From Fusarium oxysporum f. sp. lycopersici 4287 (Eukaryota; Ascomycota; Sordariomycetes; Hypocreales; Nectriaceae), in assembly GCF_000149955.1 (NCBI RefSeq), contig NC_030993.1, positions 1,852,081 to 1,916,080 of the forward strand: a stretch of DNA of 64,000 nucleotides, written 5' to 3'. A program made the translations under genes and the position numbers. Shown piece after piece: positions 1 through 10,908 of the stretch. Every line of letters begins with the position of its first letter. The stretch's first letter is position 1. The notes below the pieces were generated by a model, which worked only from the letters and a program-made list of their open reading frames with translations, had not been told where the DNA came from and made no database searches.

Positions 1-1318
1 AGTGACTCCGAAGTCATTGGCCATGCTCTCCAGGCCAACAACTCTGTAGCTTTGAAGAAGCTGCTGATAGGCGCGAAGTCGCATCTCCCGAATAAACCAG
101 TTCTTGTGCTCATGAAGATAGCGATCCTGGTTTAGGAACTGCTCCTCGACCTCGGCAAGAGACTTGAAGAAGGTCTTATAGTTTCCGTTGTACAAACTAC
201 TAACGAGCAGCGCTAGAGGGCTAAAGTCAATGGCCATCTCAGCTTCAGGTTGCTCCGTGCTGGTACCCAACGTGGTCAGGTTGACAGCAGCGGTGGCCGT
301 CTTAGGAGCCTTCGCACCAGTAGTGTCATCAGCACCAGGGCCAGCACTGAGGGCACCACTGAGAGCAAGAAGCTTGTCCTCACCATCACCCAGAATAGCC
401 TTGATTTCAGGTGCGTCTACAACCTTGGACTTGAAATCGACTCGCTTGAGGGATACTGAACCAGCAAGAACGGAGTACACGACGAGGTTGGAGTAGGTGC
501 AGAGTTCATAACTGGTGAATGTGGAGAGAGAGTCGAGCAGTAGAGGCGCAGCGAGGTTGTAGGAGCGAAGTGTGAGTAGGTGCAGACCCTCGTAGGCCTT
601 GAGACGGTTGCGACGGTCCCAGTCACCGCCTGATTCGACGAGGGACTTGGCGCGTTCGACGTGCTTCTTGACAAGAGGTTTGTCGCCATAGAAGAGACCC
701 ATGCGTATTATGGCGAGGACGAGGTCGATCTTGGTACCGAGGATACCCGTCTTTTCGGAGAGGCTCTCGTAGGCGGCAATGGCCTTGTCCTTGGTGAGTG
801 TTAGCGGGCGAACTCAATTTGCTGCTAGAACCTGAATTTCTGTGTGAGAACAAACATACCTTGTCTCCTACACGCGCCCAGAACTCAGCTCGCTTCCCCT
901 GGGCAGCCATGACTTCGGTGTCACCAGCTTGCTCAACAGCGTCATCCTCCTCTTTCTGGAACTCTTGCAGCTCCCGATCATTATCTTCCTTCAGCTGGTT
1001 GTAAAGGCCCTCGTCCCAGGGAAGACTGATAATGGTAGCGGCAGGCTTAGTAGCAATCATTCCAACAAGACTGGACTTTCTGCTGAGAGGTCGTCCAGGA
1101 GCGGAAGAGCCGCCCTCACCAAGAGTGTTGAGGACGCCGTCGAGTGGATGGGCCAGATATCGATAGAAAGGAGCCATCTTGTCCTGGGCGATAGCATCTT
1201 GAAGAGCCTTTACAGCGGCTTGTTGCGCATTTTTAGTGGCATAACCGTTTGTGAGGGTGAAAACGTGCTGCGACAGAGGCAGCAATGGCCATTTCGCGTA
1301 CTGGGGGTCGGAACCCAT
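1..1318 (-). CDS. RPN7: 26S proteasome regulatory (lid) subunit RPN7/PSMD6, partial
   Basis: Non-ATPase lid subunit of the 19S regulatory particle, which helps recognise and deubiquitinate substrates. Exons on the minus strand are 1318-860 and 789 to beyond the left edge. The intron 859-790 has a GTATGT donor, a CAAG acceptor and phase 0. The start at 1318 gives MGSDPQYAKWPLLPLSQHVF. After the intron the diagnostic Rpn7 stretch SGGDWDRRNRLKAYEGLHLL is seen, then FTSYELCTYSNLVVYSVLAG and the helical repeat region leading to the PCI domain. About 416 residues are visible without a stop, against roughly 390-430 for animal and yeast Rpn7. The extra length comes from a Gly/Ala/Thr-rich insertion in the middle, common in filamentous fungi. 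The C-terminal end of the PCI domain lies outside the window. Confidence 0.95.
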
Positions 1319-2891
1319 GATGGCGGCGGTCGCTGTCGTCGAGAGTGTGTGATTGTTTTAAGCGCAGAGTGCGAAATCGGTAGTTATCCAGAACTCGAGG
1401 ATGATGACGTTATTCGCTGTTGGCTGTTGTAGTTGATGTTGTTGTGGTTTGGCGGATGGATGACGAGAGAAGCTCAGAGATAGGTCAGTAGAGCTTGGTG
1501 TTGAGCAGGTACAGCAATCCAATGACAATTGGATTGGATGGCGAGGCGACAGTGGGGGTCTTCTAGGCGGCTTTGTGCTGCAAGGCTCCAGCAGGACACG
1601 CACTGATGGACTGGTACGTACCTCGAGCACTCAGCTCAACTTTTACCAAGCTCACCTCATTGAGCGAAGGAATTGGTAAGAATGAGTTGCACAGTGATAA
1701 TTCTCAGGTCGTGCTTCAGCCTCACCTGATACTTGGTAGCCAATTGCACAGCAGAGTACCGTCAAGTGTTCAATAATTCCTCAATTCTTTACTATATCTG
1801 GCAATGCTGAGGTAGTAGTAGTCTGGCAATCAAATACGTATACAACACTGCCAACTTGTCTAGTTCCCTAGGCGAGATACTCTCCCTATTCCTATTGACT
1901 TAGCCTAGCCTGACTAACATGACATTAGATTGATCTAAATGTAAAAAGGCAATAGCATTCTCTGTAGATACAGAGTACTTAATAAGTTATCATTTCATTG
2001 AGTTGCATGTATGTATGTATGTATGTATGTATGTGTATTTTTCGTCTGGGTGGCTGTAACGAAGCCAAATCTCCTACTGGAGCAAAAGACGTGCTGAGCT
2101 AGCTAGGTACAGGATACCCCGCTTCCTTCACCATCCAGCATACCAATGGCACAAAAGGTGCTGTATTTCTCAAGCCCGTCACCCGTCAGCGGGTTCGAGG
2201 GCAATCTATTGTCGAACTTTTTCCACCGACCAGAATTCTCTCGCGCATCACTACATCTGCTGACGCAGTCCACAATCTCCAGTAACCAAGTTGTAGCTCG
2301 TAGTCGACTGTCGCGGCGGCAGGGAAAAACCTCGGGAAGGGATCAGAGGCCGACGGTGCGGCTTGCCTTTAAAGGAGAAAAACCCATCGCAATCGGCGTC
2401 GTTGATCGGAAGGATGTCGCTACGAATGCCCGGGGCATCGCCCTCCGATATCTAAGGCGTTCTGGTTCTGAGGTGCCGCCATTAGATCCGACAAAGGTGT
2501 TGTCAGAGAAGGCGAACTCTCCAAAATTCCTTCTCTGAAAACTGCTGTTAGGGAGCCGATAGCGTCCCCGCAGTTTTTGTGTGGTCGCGTGGCCTGCAGA
2601 AAATCCCGCTCCTAGCACCGCACTAACAGTGCGTGCCAAGAAAGAATTTTTACAGGAGAGAGTTTTCATTGAGTTGCAACGGCAGAAAACCAAGAGGTGC
2701 AGGGTAGGCTGTTACAACTGGACCGCATGGTCCAAGCACCCTTACACCACTGCAACACTGAGATTAGATACAGAACTTGCATCATATCCATTTCCCTTTC
2801 AATCCAATAACTTCAACATCCAACTTCGCATCTACCATTGCAATATCAATCGACACATATATCACGAAAAGCACGATTGAAGCTGTCAGAA
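1319..2891. other. Intergenic region between divergent RPN7 and cap methyltransferase genes
   Basis: Shared upstream region of two divergent housekeeping genes. It holds an (ATGT)7 microsatellite at 2007-2034. An open frame at 2146-2538 (130 codons, plus strand) has no recognisable domain, lies in the probable leader of the downstream gene, and is not called. No tRNA or other RNA gene was recognised. Confidence 0.6.
2007..2034. repeat. (ATGT)7 microsatellite
   Basis: Seven perfect tandem copies of ATGT, followed by GTATTT. It lies in the RPN7/cap methyltransferase intergenic region. Confidence 0.95.
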
Positions 2892-4334
2892 ATGGGCAGA
2901 GACTCTGATCGCGACGACGGCGATGAGCGAAACCACCGCAAACGCCCTGCCAACGACGAACCTCAAGATGATCTACCCCAACCATACAACGCCAAGTCAC
3001 TTCAGCCAGCAAAGCGGCGCGCCCTCTCGCCATCAGAACAACCTCGAAAGCTGAAGCGCCCCGGTGCGCGTGCGCGTATCTCAGAGGCTGAGCGTGAAGC
3101 CATTCGACAGCGCCAACTCGAGCGAGAACGCGAAGCTGCTGCTGAGGAAGCCGCCGAAGCTGAACAGGAGAGGATCCGAAACAATAGTGACCTTGTGCGA
3201 CACCACTACAACAACGTACCAGAGCGTGGTCCGCGACTGGAGAACAAGAGACAGCAAGATCAAAGGAACTTCCGGGTTATCAACAATTGGATCAAGAGCT
3301 GCATCATTCAGCGTTATTCACCTGATGAAGACCACACCCCTTGGTTCGGCCGGAGGCTGGACCGCTCCGGTGGCCAAAGACCCTGACTTGTACTGGATAT
3401 GGGATGTGGAAAGGGCGGCGATCTCAACAAATGGCAGCAGGCTCCCCAGCCAATTCAGCTTTATGTTGGACTCGATCCCGCTGACGTGAGTATTGAGCAA
3501 GCTCGCGACCGCTACCGTACACTGGGTAGCCGTGGCGGGCGAGGCGGACGAGGCGGACATCGACGACCGCCACCGCGCTTATTCGACGCTCGTTTCCACG
3601 TTAAAGATTGTTTCGGCGAGTCCATTGAGAACCTCGACATCATCCAACAAGTCGGCTTCGACCCTTCGCCCATGAATCGCCGAGGTTTCGACGTTGTCAG
3701 CATGATGTTCTCTATGCACTATGCTTTCGAGTCGGAGAAGAACGCGCGCAATATGCTCCGCAACGTCGCTGGAGCACTCAAGAAAGGAGGACGTTTCATC
3801 GGCTGCATCCCTAATTCTGATGTTCTGGGCGAGCGAGTCCGCAAATTCAACGAGGAGGCTGCTGTCAAGCGTGCAGCAAAGCAAAGCGAAGAAAAGAACG
3901 GCGATGGCTCGACAACACCGCAACAAACAGAGCCAGAGGATGGCGAGCTGGAAGAGGGCGAGGAGGAACCGACTGCTGAATGGGGTAACTCGATTTACCG
4001 TGTGCGCTTCCCGGGAAAAACACCTGACGATGGCGTCTTTCGACCTGCCTTCGGCTGGAAATATAACTTCTTTCTAGACGAAGCCGTAGAGGAGGTACCT
4101 GAGTATGTGGTACCTTGGGAGGCCTTCCGTGCTCTTGCTGAGGACTACAACCTTGAGTTGCAGTTTCACCGCACCTTTCCTGAAATCTGGGAGGCAGAGA
4201 AGGATGACCGCGAGCTTGGTCCCCTGAGCGAGCGCATGGGCGTACGGGAGCGTGGTGGAGGCCCTCTTCTGGTATCTGATGAGGAGATGGAAGCTGCTAG
4301 TTTCTACGTCGGTTTCTGCTTCTACAAGGTCTAA
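2892..4334 (+). CDS. ABD1: mRNA cap guanine-N7 methyltransferase (Abd1 family), frame-disrupted near 3345-3390
   Basis: Nuclear enzyme that transfers a methyl group from SAM to the cap guanine of nascent mRNA. The start is ATG 2892. The N-terminus is charged and disordered, with an E/R/A-rich helix. The family motifs follow: FRVINNWIKSCIIQRYSPDE, then LVLDMGCGKGGDLNKW (SAM motif I, about 3387), VGLDPADVSIEQARDRY, FDVVSMMFSMHYAFESEKN, GRFIGCIPNSDVL, and the C-terminal ASFYVGFCFYKV ending at 4334. An RG-rich insert (GGRGGRGGHRRPP) follows motif I, as in other fungi. Oddity: both halves are in one frame but are separated by a TGA at 3384-3386. Reading one frame over between about 3343 and 3388 gives a smooth linker (GSAGGWTAPVAKDPD). 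This points to two compensating small indels rather than an intron, since no plausible GT-AG pair is present. The gene is essential in yeast, so a sequencing or assembly error is the likeliest cause. Confidence 0.88.
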
Positions 4335-4640
4335 TAATTTCTGTACCGGTATAACACATTGAGGGTGGTATCATGGGCTTGGTGTTGAGGAGTTTGGCTC
4401 ATATATAAGAGAAACGACGCCACTATCCCTAGGGCAAGTCGATCAAAATAAGGAAAGACGATGTTTGTTGATTATATATCTATGTGATAAATGTGTTTTC
4501 GATGGAGCTGGGTATCATGTTTCTTTCTGAATGGTGAGTTTCAACTCCTTCCTATGCAATGCCTGTCCTCTTCCCAAGTAACGAACTCCTCTTTCAAACT
4601 TGCCAAGGCCCGGTGAACATCTACTCAACTGTGACACTCA
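4335..4640. other. Convergent 3' region between cap methyltransferase and GEM1
   Basis: AT-rich 3' untranslated sequence shared by two convergent genes. No further gene is seen. Confidence 0.6.
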
Positions 4641-6635
4641 TTAAAGAGCATTCGTTGCCCGCCGCCATATCGTCAGAGCAGCAACGCCTGCGCAGGCCGT
4701 GGCGCCCAACGCAATGTACAAACTGGTCCGATCAGGCCCCTCCTCATTGCTCCTGGGGAAAGCCGTACTAGGATTTGTAGCGGCATCTGCAAAAGCTACA
4801 AAAAGCTCACTGATGCTACCCCAGGTGACACTCACATGTAACGGCAGGCTCATGTTGAGTGAGGCAGTATATTGATCTGGCTGAAGCTCGCAGCGTTGGT
4901 TGGTCTTGTCTTTATCGGCCTTGAGAGCGGTATAAATTGAGGGGAGCTCATCAAGGTGCGTGTATTTGTTCCGCAGATCAACGATATGCGAGAACGAGTT
5001 GGGGTCAGACGAGTCATAGGCGTAGCAAATAAGATCGCAAGCATCTAATTTGGCCGGGTTGTCAAGGATTGCAGGCTCCAGCTCTCCAAGCTCTTCCAGA
5101 ATGAGATACACTTGCTTTCCGCCAGGCAGCTCGACACTGTTGACAGCGCGGCGTGGCTTGATGGTCGGATGGTAAAGACCATCAAACGGGCGGTTGAGGA
5201 ATGAGTCGAGGAGAGCGGATTTGCCTGCTCCTGATGCACCAAGAACGTAGCAGAGGACCACGTTACGCTCAACCCGACCAGGACGTCTTCTTCTCTTACG
5301 AGGCTTGGTTATCTTGAGTGCCGCGGTGATGGGTTCCTTGGGATTCGGAGGCTCAAACCCAAGATATGCAAGATATTCAATAGTTGTCTTGGGTTCGATA
5401 AATGTTGTCATACTCCATTGAGCCAGCCAGCCCTGTAAAGTGACATGCCCAGCTTCATTCCTTACAGTCGAGGAGGGGAACGACGAGTCGGTCCAGGAAC
5501 TGGGAAGCCCTGGAGCTGGGGCAAACAGAGCCTCGAGCTCTTGATCATTGAGACCACCATCATTGTCCTTGTCAAATAGCAAGAACAAATCCACAAAGAA
5601 TCTATAACCAGCAGGACTCAACTCGGCCGACGAGTACTCTGGAACATCGAACTTGGGTCGAATAAACTTGTCCTCGAGACTGAGACTATCAGTGTAGTGA
5701 TATTTTCGAAGGATAATCCAGATAGTCTCATGGCGACCCTTCTCAGCATAAAGCTTATTTAATTGCAGGAATCCTGGCAGGTCAATGCCTTTTTCTAGAT
5801 CGGACGTGGGCAACGATTTCGAGATACTGAGTTTGATATTGTCTAGATCGTCCGCTGTTAGAGGTTTATCGAAGCAGCGTGCTTGGAAGTCTCTCATTTC
5901 TTGTTCATTGAGATATCCGTCCTGATCTTTGTCGCAAAGATAGAATATGCGCCTCAGCGCATCAACGCACAGAGGCTTGAGATGCCCCTCCTTGTAGTCA
6001 AATAGAGGGGCAATCGGATGAGTTACAGCCTTTTGACAAAGGAAAAAGACTTCGTTTACGTTTCGATGGTCTCGGGCGCTGGTGCGGATGCAAGAATCGA
6101 TTTCGCGGAATTCGGCCATCACAGGTAACAATTCCTCCTCGACTACCTGAGGTGTGGTACCCTGACCAGCCAGATCGGATTTGTTGGCACATAATACGAC
6201 GGGGACGTTGACACCGAGGGATCGGAAATATGGCATCCAGAACAGTGCTACTCTTTCGTAGCTGTAATGATCGGCATAGACGAGGAGGATGACATTGCAC
6301 TTTCGGATCTCTTTGCGCAATGTAGTTCGGTCTTGCGGGCGAGCTGAGGTATCGACGATCGTTGTTGAGACATTCTCGGGAGTACCAATACTAGGAGGAA
6401 TAGTGATTTGAGGAAGGACGGGCTGGATTTTGTTGTTGACAAATTGATCTTTGACGAGAGAAGCGATGAGGCTCGATTTGCCGGTGCTTTCATCACCGCA
6501 GACGCAGATGCGCACTGCGCAAGGAAGGTTAGTCATTTGAGCAAGGTAGTGATGGCTATAGACAGTTGTTGGATTGAAGAGCTCGCAGTGGAGTTGGAGC
6601 TAAGTTAGTTGGAGGTTGTTCGTACCGGCGGCCAT
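4641..6635 (-). CDS. GEM1: Mitochondrial Rho GTPase GEM1 (Miro)
   Basis: Tail-anchored outer mitochondrial membrane GTPase needed for mitochondrial morphology and inheritance and for regulating ER-mitochondria contacts. Exons on the minus strand are 6635-6626 (ATG GCC GCC G) and 6514-4641. The intron 6625-6515 restores [18 protein letters not shown]. The product is 627 residues, close to fungal orthologues. Domains in order: GTPase 1 with P-loop GDESTGKSS (about residue 12) and CANKSD; EF-hand 1 [12 protein letters not shown] (about 194); EF-hand 2 [12 protein letters not shown] (about 315); GTPase 2 with GASGAGKS (about 427); and a single C-terminal hydrophobic helix [20 protein letters not shown] followed by a basic tail. 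Both P-loops and both calcium loops look intact. Confidence 0.97.
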
Positions 6636-8366
6636 GATGGAGGTATTATCGGAGTCTTTGGTGAAAGTATGTCGTCATTAAGGTTCCATGCCCAAGAGGG
6701 CCAAGAGGGAACGGAACGGTGGTCTGCTGATATCGTGGGTTCGGTCGGTCGATCGTGGGGAATGAATCAATGGTAGCGGCGGCAACAGCGGAGGTGACAG
6801 CAGTTGAATTGGTCAAATTGGAGGATATGGCGATTATTTGGAGATGCTCAAGGGACAATCAAAGTTGGATAGTGCCACGAAAGAAAGAGTCTTGCAGAGA
6901 AGATCTGCAGAGAAGGCCATGTCTCAGTTTTATATGAGAAACAGGACGAGACAAGACAAGACAAGACAAGACAAGACAGAAAGAGCGGTGCAGAGCAAAG
7001 CACAGCAGATCAATGCAGAGAAGGGAATAAGATAGGTACAGCAGTCAATATGCAGCTAATTCAAACCAAGTGCCAGACCTAAAATTGGAGTTTGATGGCA
7101 GACAAAGAAGTGACGCGACGAGCAAGGATTGGGTGGTTTGAGGGACGATCAATTAAAGATGCGTCCCGCTTTCAGTGAGTGTGTTGTCATGAACCGCCGC
7201 CACCGTACGAGCCTGAGCTTTCAGGGAATGAATGACCCCACAGGCCAGGTCCTGGGAGATGATGGTAGGCTGATACCGCCTGGAAGTTGGCGCCTATTCT
7301 CGGTTCCTGTACAACTCATCCATCACTTGACGCCCGACCTACTAGGTAGGTGCTCGGTTCGAGTAGAGTAATATTGGTCGAACATCTAGCTAAGATGAAC
7401 CATTTGAGTAAGAAATGAGCAAAACCCTTCTTTTAATGTGATAGGGTGAGTCTAACACTGGTGGTAAACTAGACAAAGATGCAATCGACTGGATATCTCT
7501 CACTGACCCGTCTGTGATATGTCTCGTTCAGAACATCCAAATTGATGTTCAGCCGATCGAAGGATTCGCTGGATAATAGAGTGACGCGATTAATGCTTCT
7601 CGTGCCATGACAATTCCCAACAGATCTGAATACGTTTATACTGGTGCTAGTAAAGGCTTGGAAACATCAACACAGTTTGTATGGGGCCTCTAAAGGCCAA
7701 CCGACAGTATCAAAGATGTTACTGTACTTTGACGCTGAACGGGAACCGTTGCGCTATGCAGAACCCCTGGCACCAATCCGGAAACTCGGGACATTCAAGT
7801 TGATTCATCGAAAAGCGCGCATAGTGAAATACTAGTGACAGAAGAAGTGTGTATTCCGCCAGCCTGTATAATGGCTAAATGTCCAAATATTTAAGTCACA
7901 TCCAATGGTAGGTACCTATCTTACATTTAGCCCTCCATTATCTGGAACCCTGGCCGTTGCAATGGATAGCGTTTTCCCCAGTTTACCCCACACTATCGTC
8001 TGCAGTTGCGCCTGCGGCTTTCGAGTCCGTTGATCCAAACCCAATCCTCTCATCTCAACCAGTCCTCGGCTATATTCTCCCAGCCTCACAAGTCAACCTC
8101 TTCAACTTACTGCGGTACCGACGAGTCCATCTATCGCTAGTTATAGAACTCACCGAGTCTTGCTGTTTCAGGGCCATCACTCGCTCTCCAGTGACGTATA
8201 GCACCTTCCAATTCTGAACGTCGACTGCTGTGCCTCTCGCCATTCAGCCCTCCTCCGCCTCCGCCTCCACCTCCATCTAATAGCGACTAAATATCGCGAT
8301 ACCTTCATTCGATCTGTCAATTGTAGAGCTCATTGGAAATATACAAGAATTCTTTAAACCGCCATC
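6636..8366. other. Intergenic region between divergent GEM1 and creC
   Basis: Upstream region of two divergent genes. It holds an (ACAAG)n microsatellite near 6951-6975. No credible coding region or RNA gene was recognised. The stretch 8220-8366 is C/T-rich and resembles the creC 5' leader. Confidence 0.55.
6951..6975. repeat. (ACAAG)5 microsatellite
   Basis: Five perfect ACAAG units flanked by degenerate copies (ACGAG before, ACAGA after), upstream of GEM1. Confidence 0.9.
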
Positions 8367-10908
8367 ATGTTGTACGTCCACTCTCCCCCTATTGCGCACA
8401 ATTTCCTCATGCGCCAGCGTTTGCGCATCGGCTGCTCTACGCCCGACACAAACTGACACCATGGAATTCCAGTGTGCTACCTCCCCCGCCACGATATCCC
8501 ACCATGGGGCCTTATGGCGCCGGTGGTATACACCCTGTTCCCATGATAGAGACCAACAATACATTATCGAATCCGACGGGTCCCGAATGGCAATTCCTGG
8601 TTGGAGAAGGTAGACAATCACGCTCTATGCTCTCGTGGTATCTTGACTTATGTAGTGAAACCAATTAGGAACGTATACACTTAAAGAAGACTTACATCTT
8701 GCGACACCTCCGCCCCATCCTTCCGAAGCCACCGTCCCGAACCCGAACCCGCTATCGACTCTCCCGCAGCCTGCCAGCGCCGGTACCTCAGTCTCTCTCA
8801 TCGCGCTTGAGAGTCGTCCGGCTCCAAACTTTCTGTATAGAGGACTCTCTTCGACGACCCTCGCCCTGAGTGGCGCGCCATCTAGTATTCAGGAGCATCC
8901 CAACGAGGGCCGCTACTCTGCCGAAGGTGGCAAGACGAGTGAGGAGGGCCGTACCGGTTCGACAAGTGATGCTCAGGCTACCTCCATTACCATTGGCTCT
9001 GCACCTGCTTTTGGCGAAGGCAATGCTTTGCTTACCCAGGTGCCGACCAAGGATGTGAACAAGAAGAGAAAGCCCAAGAACAACATGACAAAGAGCAACT
9101 CTTCATTCATCTCTCGCGTTATTGTTAACGAAAGCCTGTCTAAGAAACTTACGGAGCGATCTAATGATGGCCTCTTTGCTTTTGCAAATATCAACCGCGC
9201 CTTTCAGTGGCTTGACATGTCATCATCATCAAAGGTTCGTGCCGCTGCGAAACGAGGCCATCCTCGGACATCTTGACTGACATCATGAGTAGCAAGACTA
9301 TTTGACCAAGATTCTTTTCACGAAAGCGCATTGTCTATGTCACGATGTTAATGTTCATACCAAGAGTGTCTCGCATCTGGATGTTATAATGGGCTTCTCA
9401 ACTGGAGAGGTCATCTGGTGGGAGCCGATCTCGCAACGATATACACGACTGAACAAAAATGTAGGATAGTGCTCAGGATCTAGTATTCGACAAGCAATCC
9501 GCTGACAGCGTATCTTAGGGCGCAATTAACGGAACACCAGTTGCGGCAATTCGATGGATTCCAGGATCAGAAAACCTATTTCTAGCTGCCCATATGGATG
9601 GGTCGCTGGTCGTATATGACAAGGAAAAAGAGGACGCTCAGTTCAACCCCGAAGAGGAAGCAGTTAATGGAAATGCGAATGGGACGAGTGGTGAGTCGTT
9701 AGATGCCAGCAATGGCGGAGCTCATCACAATTCTATTCGAATCAACAAGTCAGTGCATTCCAAAAATCAAAAGGTCAACCCAGTTGCCGCCTGGAAGTTA
9801 TCCAACCATCGAATCAACGCCTTCTCCTTCTCGCCTGATAACCGACACTTGGCTGTTGTGTCCGAGGACGGCACGCTAAGAATTATTGACTATTTGAAGG
9901 AAGAGTGAGTTCCTGGCACCATATCTCGTTGAGAAGCTTATCTGACTGGGCTGCAAGGCTACTCGACGTGTTTTATTCCTATTATGGAGGACTAACATGC
10001 GTTTGTTGGTCCCCAGATGGCCAATACGTATTGACTGGTGGACAAGACGACTTGATATCAATATGGTCACTGTCGGACTCGGCTCTGGTAGCTAGATGCC
10101 AGGGACACCAGTCTTGGGTATCAGCCGTTGCCTTTGACCCTTGGAGATGTGATGAGCGAAACTATCGTTTCGGTAGCGTGGGAGAAGACGGGCGTCTTTG
10201 TCTGTGGGACTTCAGTGTCGGCATGCTTCACCGACCCAAAGCGGTATGTGCTAACACCAACATCGATAATGGCGGGAGATGTGATGCTACACGACATTGC
10301 ACTGTGACATCTTTATTCCACGCCACGTCATTTACACGATTCGATAGCTAACAGTATCTGACTACTATAGCAATCTGTACGACACCGTGGATCTGTCTCA
10401 TCGCGCTACACGGCGTTGCAGCGGGCTGAGACGGCCACCACGTCCAACTCAAGGTTGCGATCAAACTCGAACCTAGATACCGAAGACGAGGAAATGGCTA
10501 TCGCACACCCTGTGGAGCCGCGGGCCAGAATTCCTATGCTCCCTCCTGTACTTGTAAGTTTCAATGCGAGGGCTGATATGTGATAGCTTCAGGTTGCAAG
10601 GTGTCGTAAAACTAACGGTGAGACAAACAGAACAAATCAATTGATACCCACCCAGTGTGTTGGCTGGATTTCACAGAGGACGCTATCATGACGAGCTGCA
10701 AGTCAGGTAAGCAACACCAAGCCAAGCTCGAGTCGATCTTCCGGTCCGATTGGACTATTGGATCAACGATCGCTTGTTCCTGGCATACACAAGTGACAAG
10801 CTGACATGTGAATCTCCGAAAATAGGACACATGAGAACGTGGCTGCGACCTGGATCGGAGCTTACGGCACAGACCAAGGGAGCAGAAGCCCCGGGAGCAA
10901 CATCATGA
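8367..10908 (+). CDS. creC: CreC-type WD40 catabolite repression protein (UBP46 deubiquitinase partner)
   Basis: WD40 scaffold that, in Aspergillus, partners the deubiquitinase CreB to maintain carbon catabolite repression. Nine exons are inferred: 8367-8371, 8473-8609, 8669-9234, 9293-9460, 9519-9904, 9958-10243, 10371-10553, 10631-10706, 10826-10908. All junctions keep frame and give 629 residues. The first exon is only ATGTT; splicing yields [11 protein letters not shown], the family N-terminus. Hallmarks are [92 protein letters not shown] and [20 protein letters not shown], covering four to five WD repeats. The C-terminal repeat [20 protein letters not shown] is intact. A CreD-like arrestin lies 5 kb downstream. 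Confidence 0.95.

Noticed and set aside
2146..2538. Plus-strand frame of 130 codons
   Set aside because: No recognisable domain, no introns, lies in the leader of the cap methyltransferase gene, and overlaps an equally long minus-strand frame.
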